Source: Cyanobacteria bacterium M5B4 (GTDB taxonomy: Bacteria; Cyanobacteriota; Cyanobacteriia; Pseudanabaenales; Pseudanabaenaceae). Taken from it: a stretch of DNA of 36,202 bases. Shown in pieces: positions 1 through 8,516 of this stretch. Numbering within the stretch: the first letter of the stretch is position 1; each line of letters starts with the position of its first letter. The notes beneath the pieces were generated by a model, which ran no database searches, had not been told where the DNA came from, and worked only from the letters and a program-made list of their open reading frames with translations. The translations under genes were made by a program, and so were the position numbers. The stretch covers positions 1-36,202 of the forward strand of contig PHFO01000007.1 of assembly GCA_002861535.1 (NCBI GenBank), given 5' to 3'.

Positions 1-1160
1 CTGCCCACTGCACGATCGGGGCGCTGGGTTTCCAAATGGTGAATTTACCGATCGGTTCGGTATTTTCGATGGTGATGCGGGTAAGTTTCCCGCCCAACTG
101 TTGTTGCCATTGGTAAACTAGGGCTTGGCTTTCTAGGGTGACAGCATTGGCGACTAATCTGCCGCCAGGAAGTAGGCTCTGCAAACAAGTGCTAATCAGG
201 TCTGGTGTGGTGATGCCGCCGCCGATAAAAACGGCATGGGGCGGGGGCAGGTCTTGGCAGGCTTCTGGGGCTTTACCGGCGATGATTTGTAGTTGGGGTA
301 CGCCCAGGGCATGGGCATTTTCGCTGATGTATTCTGTTCTGGTAGGCTCGATCGCTATGGCTTGACAGCGGGGGTCTGTCCGCATCCACTCAATGGCGAT
401 GGAACCACAACCGGCTCCCACGTCCCAGAGTAGTTCTCCAGGGGCGGGGCTGAGGGCGGATAGGGTGAGGGCACGCACTGCCTGTTTGGTGAGTTGTCCA
501 TCATGGCGGTAGGCGCTGTCGGGCAGACCAGGGATACGGGAACGAAGGAGGGGAGTGCCCTGGGGCATACATTCAATGGCAACTAGGTTGAGGGGGGGGG
601 AGGGGATCAGGGCTGGGCAGGGTCACGATCGTTTCTTGCCTGCCTCCCAGGTGGGATAGAACGGTGATTTTGCTTGCCCCGTAGCCGGTCTGTTGCAACA
701 GGGAGGCAATTGCTTGGGGCGTGTCCCCATTGCTGCTTAAAACCAGTAAACGGGCTTGGGGGGCGAGATAACTGCGCAGTAAGTCTACAGGTCTGCCGCA
801 GAGACTGAGGGTATCTATATCTTCTAGGCACCAACCGAGGCGGGCGCAGGCGAGGCTAAAGCTGGAGGGAGCGGGCATGATCAGGGGTTTTAGCCCCTGG
901 TTGAGAATGAGTTTGCCGATGCCGTACCAGAGGGGATCGCCGCTGGCTAAAATGCAAACGGGCTGATCTACATACTGCTTGATTACATCGATCGTGGCGG
1001 TGATTGGTTTCTGCCAAGGGATGGCGATTTTGTTGGTTGTATCCACCAGAGCTAGATGCCTTTCCCCTCCCACCAATACTGCCGCTGTCTCCACTACCGA
1101 TCGGGCAGCGGGGGGCAGACCGGCGATGCCATCTTCTCCAATGCCCACGATCGTGATCAA
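1..1160 (-). CDS. cobL: Precorrin-6Y C5,15-methyltransferase (CbiE-CbiT fusion), frameshifted, 3' end off the window
   Basis: Bifunctional cobalamin-pathway enzyme: it methylates precorrin-6Y at C5 and C15 and decarboxylates the C12 acetate side chain. The N-terminal part (1160 down to about 600) is a CbiE-type tetrapyrrole methylase starting MITIVGIGEDG with the SGDPLWYG motif. The C-terminal part (about 594 down to 1) is a CbiT class I methyltransferase with WDVGAGCGSIAIEW, IAIEPT and FIGGG. The two parts are in different frames, joined at a run of nine G (592-600, C9 on the coding strand). Removing one base gives a continuous CbiE-CbiT reading; the N-terminal frame as it stands stops shortly after the run. 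The window ends within what look like the last few residues. The start overlaps the stop of the upstream SGNH gene by four bases (ATGA), so the two are probably cotranscribed and translationally coupled. Confidence 0.9.
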
Positions 1161-2433
1161 TCAGGCAATTCCTCTAACTGGGGCGGCGGCGCTCCAGGGG
1201 ACAGCCGCAGGGTGTTGACAACCTCGGCAAAAATCCGATCGGCGAGGTACTGATTACCTTCTGCAGTGAGGTGGATGGGGTCAACAAAGGCGGGGGGGGA
1301 AAACTTCTGGAAGATATTGTAGTAGTTGCGAATGGTCGCCTGGGGTAAGTCAGCTTTGAGGTTATCGGGATTCAGGCTCCCCAAGGACTGACTGATCACT
1401 TGACGGTAGGACTGATCGAGGTTGTTGAGAATTTTCTGCTCTTCTGGGGCAGTACGGGGGGCATTGCCAGTAATTTCTGGCTGGATGATGATTAGCAGGG
1501 GCTTGCCCTGGGACAGTTTCGCAATTTGTTTGAGGTGAAAGCGGTATTGTTGCCAGCGATCGAGCCAGTTGGGATCAAGTTTTTGCGCTGTGAGGGGCAA
1601 GGGGGCAGGAGGGGAGAGTTTTTTAACTAGGCGGACGAGCGCCAGTTGTTCCCAGGCTTGTGCCATACGTTTCATGAGGGTTTGGCGGAAGTGAATACCC
1701 GGATGCTGGAGCCAAAAATCTAGCTGACTGCTTAACACCTGGGGCTGGAGCAGGTCGGCATAGCCATCCAAAATAATTAGGTAATCGGGCTGGAAGCGTA
1801 AAATTTCATGGGAGACGAGGGACAGCTCCTCTTTAGAGGTATAGCCGGGTACAGCGCTGTTAATGACGCGGTAAGTACGATCGGGGATACGGGGGGGGAG
1901 ATTGAGAGCCGCTTCCACCTGCTCAATAAAAAAGGGCAGGACTGGGGGTTGAAATTTCTGGGGAAATTGGCGTTGTTCCGCGACCCTAGTTTGGAGTTTT
2001 TGCTCTAGTAGTTCCCCGATCGTGGTTTCGTTGTTAGGAGCATAGTTACCGAAAGCCGTAGACCCTCCCAACAAAAAATGCGTAGCTCCTGGGGGGGCTT
2101 TGCCTGGGGCACTGGTTCCTTGTCCCGCATGCCCTGGGAGTTAATCTGCCAGTAGGGGCTACTTTGATTGGGAACTAATTGATAGGGCAAGGGAGAGCTA
2201 AATTTTACCTTCAGTCCCTGGGGGGGACTACCCACGATCGGTTCCCCCTGGGCAGTGGCTAGGGTTAGTTGATATTGTTCCCCTAAAGTCGGATTTATAG
2301 TGAGGAAATTCCCCCCGAACAAGCGCAGGAGTATCTCGAGGAATAAAACTAGTGCCAAACAGCCGCCCATGATTAGGAGTGCTCCTTGCCACCAGGGTCG
2401 TTGGGGCGAACGGTAGTAGTAGTTTCTTCGCAT
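1157..2433 (-). CDS. Membrane-anchored SGNH/GDSL-like hydrolase, frameshifted
   Basis: Predicted esterase or acyl hydrolase of unknown substrate, anchored by one N-terminal membrane segment (about residues 17-38, rich in L, A, V and I) after a basic, tyrosine-rich start. The catalytic block I appears as GGSTAFG just after the frameshift. Block V appears as DPIHLTAEGN near the C-terminus, supplying the Asp and His. The first part (2433 to about 2080) and second part (about 2072 to 1157) are in different frames. The break is at six A (2073-2078, T6 on the coding strand). One extra T gives RIFLLGGSTAFG and a protein of about 425 residues. The gene sits between bioB, 10 bases upstream, and cobL, which it overlaps by four bases. 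The family is clear from the motifs; the physiological role is not. It could modify cell-wall or exopolysaccharide acyl groups, but that is only inference. Confidence 0.8.
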
Positions 2434-2443
2434 TCTTATCAGA

Positions 2444-3375
2444 CTAGCACAGAGGGGACAGTCCCAACTGGTCGAATAATTGCCGATCGTTGTCCGTGCC
2501 TGGGTTGGGGGTAGTCAGGAGTTTTTCCCCCGTAAAGATGGAGTTGGCTCCCGCCAAAAAACAGAGGGCTTGGTCACTGCTACTCATCCGTTGCCTGCCC
2601 GCCGATAGACGGATGACCGCCTGGGGCATAACAATCCTGGCAGTAGCGATCATGCGGGCTAAATCCAAAGCACTTACAGGGGGGCAATCTGCCAAGGGCG
2701 TACCTTCTACAGGAACCAAGGCGTTAATGGGCACAGAAGCAGGTTGGGGGTCAAGATTGGCTAGGGTATGCAACAGTAGTACGCGATCGTGGTGGCTTTC
2801 CCCCATGCCGACAATGCCACCGCAACAAACTTGAATACCCGCCTGAGCGATCGTTTTGATCGTTTCCAACCGATCGGTGTAGGTGCGGGTAGTAATAATT
2901 TGGGGATAGTAGTCCGCCGAAGTATCCAAATTGTGATTGTAGGCAGTCAAACCCGCCTCTGCTAGCGCCTGGGCTTGATGGGGCTTTACCATGCCCAGGG
3001 TGACACAGGCTTCTAATCCCAGGGCAACCACGCCCCTGACCATTTCCAGTACCTGCTCAAATTCTGCACCGTCTTTGACCTCCCGCCACGCCGCCCCCAT
3101 ACAAAACCTGGTGGAACCCTCTGCCAGGGCTTGCCGCGCCTGGGACAATACCTGATCTACCCCCAGCAAAGGATAGGTATCGATGGGGGTAGTATAACGG
3201 CGGCTCTGAGGGCAATAGTGGCAATCTTCGGGGCAATGACCAGACTTGATATTGGCTAAAGTACAGAGTTGCACCGATCGGGGGCATGATACTGGCGATG
3301 GACAGACTGCGCCGTAAAAATTAAAGACAGCAAAGGACGATCGTATATTTCTTGAACAGTAGCAAGGGCAAGCAA
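2444..3375 (-). CDS. bioB: Biotin synthase (radical SAM), frameshifted near its N-terminus
   Basis: Converts dethiobiotin to biotin by radical-SAM sulfur insertion. The 4Fe-4S motif CPEDCHYC (CxxxCxxC), the stretch [18 protein letters not shown], and the downstream RLSAGRQRM and FLAGANSIF motifs are typical of BioB. The long open frame begins only at a GTG (3274), missing about 35 family residues. These are found upstream in another frame, reading [20 protein letters not shown] then RQYHAP. The break is at five G (3280-3284). One more base gives [11 protein letters not shown], which fits the family. I place the start at TTG 3375 because GAGG lies 7 bases before it and a stop lies just upstream in that frame. 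The resulting length, about 310 residues, is normal for the family. First gene of a minus-strand set with the SGNH hydrolase and cobL. Confidence 0.9.
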
Positions 3376-3504
3376 AACTAAACCTCAGTAAGAACAGGAT
3401 ACTTTAGATAATCTTAAAGTCTGAACTTCACTCTCTAGTTGATTTTCTCTCCCCTAAGTTCGTAACAAAGTGTAAACTTGTAGAGTAACCCACAAATTTA
3501 GGTC

Positions 3505-3792
3505 ATGGTGAATCCCCTCCTTCATGCTTTCTTTATTGGCAGAGCCACCGCCGAAGTTCTAACCGATCGGTTTGAAGACGCTCTAACCGATTTCTTGAGC
3601 GCCCTGGGCAAATTCGATGCCGAGCAACGGGAAAAACTGCGGGAATTTACGGCAGAAGTCATGGCAAAAGCCAGCCAAGAAGAAAAGACAGTCACCGTTA
3701 TCGATCTCCAAGAGACCTTAGACAATCTCAGGGCAGAAATCGCCCGCCTCAAGGGTGAGTTACAGTTGTATCGCTCCCAGAATGTTAACTGA
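3505..3792 (+). CDS. DUF6825 family protein, small conserved cyanobacterial protein
   Basis: A 95-residue protein with no known function. Its start [19 protein letters not shown] and the later [14 protein letters not shown] match a small family I recognise from cyanobacteria (DUF6825). The N-terminal third is hydrophobic-amphipathic. The middle is acidic and helical, and the C-terminus ([20 protein letters not shown]) looks like a short coiled coil. It is divergent from bioB, with a 129-base spacer (3376-3504) that should hold both promoters; I could not pick convincing -35/-10 boxes there. Its last 11 bases overlap the ABC1 kinase start (ATG 3782), so the two are probably translated from one message. 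The overlap suggests a shared role, but the sequence gives no direct evidence for one. Confidence 0.8.
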   Translation: MVNPLLHAFFIGRATAEVLTDRFEDALTDFLSALGKFDAEQREKLREFTAEVMAKASQEEKTVTVIDLQETLDNLRAEIARLKGELQLYRSQNVN

Positions 3793-5469
3793 AACCAACT
3801 ACCGCTGGAGTAGGGACAACTACTCCGAGGTCGCCCGCTCCATAGATATATGGCGCATGGTGCTTACCTTTTTCTGGATGATTTGGCTAGACAGCAAAGA
3901 CTGGAGTTACATCGGCGGCAAAACCCCCCAAAAAATCAAAAACGTACCCGCGATCGCGCCAGATGGCTGCGGGAAGCCCTCCTAGAACTGGGACCCACCT
4001 TCATCAAAGTAGGGCAACTCCTCTCCACCAGAGCCGACATTTTGCCCACAGAATCGGTGGAAGAACTAAGCAAACTCCAAGATAGCGTCCCCGCCTTCCC
4101 CTACGAAAAAACAAAGCAGATCATCGAAACCGAACTAGGTAAACCGATCGGGGAAATCTTCCCCCAGTTTGAACCCATCCCCCTCGCCGCCGCCAGTCTA
4201 GGACAGGTGCACCGCGCCCGCCTCACCACTGGCGAAGAAGTAGTAGTCAAAGTACAACGCCCAGGCTTACTCAAACTATTTGCCATTGACCTGGGTATCC
4301 TGCGCAAAATCGCCCAATACTTCACCAATCATCCCCGTTACGGTAAAGGCAGAGACTGGCTGGGCATCTACGAAGAATGCCGCCGTATCCTCTACCAAGA
4401 AGCCGACTACCTCAACGAAGGCAAAAACGCCGATACCTTCCGCCGCAACTTCCGCCAAGACGATCGGATTTTGACCCCCCGCATCTACTGGCGCTACTCC
4501 ACCAAACGGGTACTCACCCTCGAATACCTACCCGGCATCAAAATCAGCGACTACGACCAACTAGAAGCACACCACCTCGATCGTAAAACCATAGCCCGCC
4601 TGGGAGCCGAATCCTACCTGCAACAACTACTCCACCACGGCTTCTTCCACGCCGACCCCCATCCCGGCAACCTAGCTGTCACCCCCGAAGGCAGACTCAT
4701 ATTTTATGACTTCGGCATGATGGGACAGATCCCCATCCTCACCCGCGACAAATTAGTGCGCACCTTCTTCGGCATTGCCAAAAAAGACGCAGAAGCTGTA
4801 GTCAACGCCCTAGTAGAATTGGGCGTCCTAGAACTAAGCGGCGATCCTGGACCAGTGCGCCGATCGGTGCAATACATGCTCGATAACTTCGTCGGTCAAC
4901 CCCTTGGTCCCCAATCCCTGACAGCCATTAGCGATGACCTCTACGAAATCGCCTACGAACAACCCTTCCGCTTCCCCGCCGCCTTTACCTTCGTTCTGCG
5001 CGCCCTCTCCACCCTAGAGGGGCTAGGAAAAGGACTAGACCCCGACTTTAATTTTATCGAAATTGCCAAACCCTACGCCCTTAACATCATGGAAAATCGT
5101 AATGGACAAGAAATAGGAAATTTTTCGAATGGTTTTTTAGGGGAAATCGGCAAACAAGCCGCCCAGATGAGCACCTCCGCCCTCACCCTACCCCGCAAAT
5201 TAGAAGACACCATCCTCAAATTAGAGCGCGGGGACATCAGACTGCGTGTACGTTCCCAAGAAACTGATAGAATACTAAGGAAGATTAGCGGAATCGCCAA
5301 CGCTATAGCCCTGGCAATTTTAGGTGCAGCTTTTTTATTGACCGCTACTGCACTGTTCATAGCTGGCTGGCGCTGGCTTGCCCTGGTTCCCCTAGTCCTT
5401 GCCCTCATCTTTGTGGTCAATACCCTTAGACTATTGCTCCGCCAAGATAAACTCGATCGATCGTTGTAA
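3782..5469 (+). CDS. ABC1 (UbiB/ADCK) family atypical kinase, frameshifted near its N-terminus
   Basis: Member of the UbiB/ABC1K family, whose members support prenylquinone metabolism and membrane-associated redox homeostasis; the exact substrate here is unknown. Visible motifs in order are [15 protein letters not shown] (the KxGQ signature), [11 protein letters not shown] (the A-rich loop), VVVKVQRPG (Lys), HADPHPGNL (catalytic loop) and YDFGMMG (metal-binding Asp). Two C-terminal hydrophobic segments (about the last 60 residues) predict membrane anchoring. The start MLTETNYRW (3782) is in one frame and the kinase body in another. The break falls in an A/C-rich stretch at 3924-3942 (C6, A6, A5). 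One extra base in any run restores about 562 residues, normal for cyanobacterial members. The overlap with the DUF6825 gene and the 6-base gap to the PP2C gene suggest an operon. Confidence 0.88.
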
Positions 5470-5475
5470 TATCCT

Positions 5476-6198
5476 ATGAAGTTATTATTTGCCGGTGACA
5501 CAGACCCAGGATGCGTCCGAAGTTCCAACCAAGACTCCTTCTACATTGACCCCGATGCTAGATTTTTTATCGTCGCCGATGGCATGGGGGGGCACGCAGG
5601 AGGAGAGGAAGCCAGCCGCCTTGCCACAGCAACTATAAGCGCCTACCTCGATCGGCAGTGGGACAAGGGATTATCCGCCGAGGAGTTACTAACAGAAGCT
5701 ATCATTAAAGCCAACTATGCCATCCTTTCCGACCAGGCGAGCCATCCTGAGCGCCAGGACATGGGCACAACAGTAGTTCTCTTGATGACCTACCAAGACC
5801 AGACCTGGTTTAGTCACATCGGCGATTCCCGCCTCTACCGCTTAAGAAACAACCGCCTAGAGCAACTGAGCGACGACCACACCTGGATCGCCCGCGCCAT
5901 TGCCACCGGCATTTTAACCCCTGAAGAAGCCCGCCGCCATCCCTGGAGGCACATGTTATTACAATGCTTAGGCAGGGAAGACATCCAACTAATTGAGACA
6001 TGCAGAATTGATGTAGAACCTGGGGATCAGTTCCTCATTTGCAGTGATGGTCTAACAGAAGAACTGACTGATGACTTAATTCAGCAAATTTGGAGCCAAA
6101 CCGAATGCAGCGCCACGCCCAAAAATATGATTGAAGCAGCTAAATCTAGGGGCGGCAAAGACAACATCACAGTAGTTGTAGTGCAAAATAAAGGGTAG
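5476..6198 (+). CDS. PP2C-type Ser/Thr protein phosphatase (PphA-like)
   Basis: Metal-dependent phosphoserine/phosphothreonine phosphatase of 240 residues, a catalytic domain without extra modules. Core motifs are visible: RSSNQDSF, VADGMGGHAGGEEAS (metal-binding Asp), GDSRLYRLR, ICSDGLTEELTD and GGKDNITVVVV (metal-binding Asp). Size and domain layout resemble cyanobacterial PphA, which dephosphorylates the nitrogen regulator PII. That substrate is an inference by analogy; other single-domain PP2Cs look similar. It starts 6 bases after the ABC1 kinase stop, with no clear Shine-Dalgarno, so translation may depend on coupling. The glutaredoxin gene follows after 23 bases. The pairing of an atypical kinase with a phosphatase is worth noting, although ABC1 proteins are not proven protein kinases. 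Confidence 0.9.
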   Translation: MKLLFAGDTDPGCVRSSNQDSFYIDPDARFFIVADGMGGHAGGEEASRLATATISAYLDRQWDKGLSAEELLTEAIIKANYAILSDQASHPERQDMGTTVVLLMTYQDQTWFSHIGDSRLYRLRNNRLEQLSDDHTWIARAIATGILTPEEARRHPWRHMLLQCLGREDIQLIETCRIDVEPGDQFLICSDGLTEELTDDLIQQIWSQTECSATPKNMIEAAKSRGGKDNITVVVVQNKG

Positions 6199-6221
6199 TT
6201 AGCTATTAGAGGATAGAAGCA

Positions 6222-6542
6222 ATGAATCCCATGTTACAAACCAAGATTGAAGCCCAAGTTAAAAACAATAAAATTATGGTCTATATGAAGGGCACCCCTG
6301 ACATGCCCCAGTGTGGCTTTTCGGCAGCGACAGTGCAAATTTTGCGCTCCCTTGGTTATCCCTTTGCCAGTGTCAATGTCTTAGAAGACCCCGAAATCCG
6401 TCAGGGTATTAAAGAATTTTCCAACTGGCCAACAATTCCCCAAGTTTATGTCAATGGGGAGTTTATCGGTGGTTGTGATATTATCCAGGAGATGCACCAG
6501 CGGGGCGAGCTAGGAAAATTATTAGCAAGTGTCCATGGATGA
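6222..6542 (+). CDS. grxD: Monothiol glutaredoxin, CGFS type (Grx4 family)
   Basis: A 106-residue monothiol glutaredoxin of the class that binds and transfers 2Fe-2S clusters with glutathione. The active site is MPQCGFS with Cys31, preceded by the conserved KGTP (residues 23-26). The GSH-binding [18 protein letters not shown] segment with the cis-Pro lies at about residues 68-85. The length matches the single-domain bacterial class. The start is supported by an upstream AGGATAGAAG stretch. The 3' end overlaps the ATG of the ComFB gene (6535), so the two are probably cotranscribed. In cyanobacteria this protein is known as Grx3 and takes part in Fe-S and iron homeostasis; the symbol here follows the E. 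coli name. Confidence 0.92.
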   Translation: MNPMLQTKIEAQVKNNKIMVYMKGTPDMPQCGFSAATVQILRSLGYPFASVNVLEDPEIRQGIKEFSNWPTIPQVYVNGEFIGGCDIIQEMHQRGELGKLLASVHG

Positions 6543-7536
6543 TTATAAAAATGTCATTGAAACATTAGTCTTCCAGGAGATTAAAGAACAGGTAGAGGCA
6601 CTAAAGGAAGGCATTCGCGAGACGATTTCCCTCAATGAAGTAGCTGCCTATGCCCTTAATCGTTTGCCTACCCTCTATGCCACTAGTAGAGATGGCTGGC
6701 ATCAACAGCACGAGAGGGCGGAGAAGGAATTGAAGCCCCTAATTGTGCAGCAGGTGAAACGGGCGATTATGGCAGTGAGGCGGGATACGCTGAGGGAGCC
6801 TGACCCCATCCCCCCGGAAGAAATGGTAGGGGAAGCCCGCGCCCTCGCCCAGGTGAAGAAGGTTCTCGATCGGGCAGACCTGACCTGGAATGAAGTTCCC
6901 AAGGCGGTAGAAGAGGCAATCAAGCTGATTAAAATTCGCGGCACCCTCGACTTCAAAAAACTATCCAAAACTAGGCGCAATGCTGTGGTAGTGCAGGATT
7001 ACATCAAGCGTAAGCGCAGGAAAGAAGGGGATTGGAAGAGAGAGGAATCCCTTTCTTATTTTGGTCCTAAGAGCACGACGCAAGAGCGGGAGTTTTCTAC
7101 TTTTTTGGAGGCGGAGGCGGCGGACTTTGTCAATGTGCTAGAGCGTCTTGTCCATTCTCTGACGGAACAGTATTTGCAACGCCTTAGCCCCCAGGTGAGA
7201 CAGAAGGTGGTGCTTCATGAAGTGGTGGCTTACACCCTCAATCGTGTTCCCCCCATGTATGCTACTACTGCCAAGGGTTTGAAGCAGTTACGCCTCAAGG
7301 CGAAGGAAGAATACGGCAAAAAGATCGTCACGACAATCCATGAGGCAGTGACCACGATCGTGCAGAACCCCCACCGATCGGTGTCTCCCCTACCCTTCAA
7401 GCGCAAGCAGGGGGACTGTCAGAGGGCATTAGAGCAACTAAAGCAAATACTGAACCATAGGGAAATAGACTGCAATAACGTGGCTCTTGTGATTTCCGAG
7501 GCTTTGGAGCAGACTATATCAGGGTTTCTGGCGTAA
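6535..7536 (+). CDS. Tandem ComFB-domain protein, candidate cyclic-di-nucleotide receptor
   Basis: A 333-residue protein with two copies of a domain matching late-competence protein ComFB. Copy 1 covers about residues 6-80, with [20 protein letters not shown]. Copy 2 covers about residues 200-275, with [20 protein letters not shown]. The shared core is ExxAYxLNRxPxxYAT followed by G and a charged helix. The linker is highly charged ([19 protein letters not shown]). ComFB-type domains have been reported to bind c-di-GMP in cyanobacteria, so a signalling role is plausible; binding by this protein is inference. I chose ATG 6535, although an in-frame GTG lies at 6529; both overlap the glutaredoxin stop. 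The 3' end overlaps the convergent solute-binding gene by 18 bases. The zinc-type cysteines found in some ComFB proteins are absent here. Confidence 0.78.
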   Translation: MDDYKNVIETLVFQEIKEQVEALKEGIRETISLNEVAAYALNRLPTLYATSRDGWHQQHERAEKELKPLIVQQVKRAIMAVRRDTLREPDPIPPEEMVGEARALAQVKKVLDRADLTWNEVPKAVEEAIKLIKIRGTLDFKKLSKTRRNAVVVQDYIKRKRRKEGDWKREESLSYFGPKSTTQEREFSTFLEAEAADFVNVLERLVHSLTEQYLQRLSPQVRQKVVLHEVVAYTLNRVPPMYATTAKGLKQLRLKAKEEYGKKIVTTIHEAVTTIVQNPHRSVSPLPFKRKQGDCQRALEQLKQILNHREIDCNNVALVISEALEQTISGFLA

Positions 7537-8516
7537 TTCTTGCCATAGTTTTTCATATGTGAGGCTAGCGGCTTGGGGCAGAGGCAGAATAGGTTCACAG
7601 CGATCGAGATAAGCTTGGTCTAATAATTTTTGTGGGTCTGTGATGCCGTTCCCGTTAGTAAGCAGGGTAATTAAGTGGCTATTTTGTGGTTCTAGGCAAT
7701 AGTTTATCCATTGGTAAGCAGAAGCAATGTCAGGCAAATTCTGGGTTAGTGCCCAACAGTCAAACCAAAGGGCGGTGCCTTCTTGGGGATAAATTATTTT
7801 TAATTGGGGATAGCGTTTGACAATTTCTAGGAAATCTCCTGACCAGCCCACAGCAACCCAAGTATCTTCATGGACGAGGGCTTGGACATAGTGATTGGAT
7901 GTATAAACTAGGGTTTGTTGATCGATGCTATCTAGGTCTTCTTGCAGTTGGGCGATGTCATTGTCTGGGATGTGATTGTAGGAAAGACCCCGCCGTTTGC
8001 AGCATAGACCAATTACTTCCCGATCGTGATCAGGCAGGCTAATTTTTCGTTTTAATTGGGGATGCCAGAGGTCTTGCCAAGTCTGGATGGGGGGATATTG
8101 TTTTTGGCAAATTTCTTTTGATTGTAGACAATTACTGTAGCGCCCCAACGATAGGGGATGGCATACAGATTAGAGTTTATTGTACCAACCGATCGCCATA
8201 GGTCAGGAATTAAATTAAAGTTAGATATTTGTTTGGGATCAATTACTTGCAACGAAGAGAATATAGAAGCTAGCCAGGCATCCCCTGTGGCGATTAGGTT
8301 TGTATTGGTAGAATTAGTAAAGGATTGGGTTAATTCATCATAATTTTTACTGATTTTAAGGGTGAGTTTAGATTTATTGATTTGGTTAAACTCTTTAATC
8401 AATTTTGCGGGAATTATGCCAGAGATTACTTCTATATTTAGAGATGGAGAGGGAAACAATTGACAGCCGCCCAGAGTGATCGCGCTTAATCCGATCGTAA
8501 AACTTCTTCTATTCAT
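7519..8516 (-). CDS. Extracellular solute-binding lipoprotein (PotD-like), frameshifted
   Basis: Predicted substrate-binding lipoprotein of an ABC importer. The N-terminus MNRRSFTIGLSAITLGGC has an RR pair, a hydrophobic core and a lipobox ending at Cys18. The body resembles PotD/iron-type binding proteins: IPYRWGATVIVYNQKKF, the central YVQALVHEDTWVAVGWSGD and the late WINYCLEP. The ligand cannot be told. The frames join at six G (8089-8094). One extra base changes NNIPPSRLG to NNIPPIQTWQDLWHP and gives about 332 residues, the usual size. The ATG overlaps the dnaB stop by ATGA. No permease or ATPase gene is adjacent, so this is an orphan component. An alternative role, such as PSII- or septum-related functions proposed for some lone binding proteins, cannot be excluded. 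Confidence 0.8.

Noticed and set aside
355-582. A 75-residue open frame on the minus strand within the CbiT part of cobL
   Set aside because: The overlapping frame encodes clear CbiT motifs (GAGCGSIAIEW), so this one is a shadow.
3376-3504. Promoter boxes between bioB and the DUF6825 gene
   Set aside because: AT-rich hexamers are present, but none with acceptable -35/-10 sequence and spacing; not listed as features.
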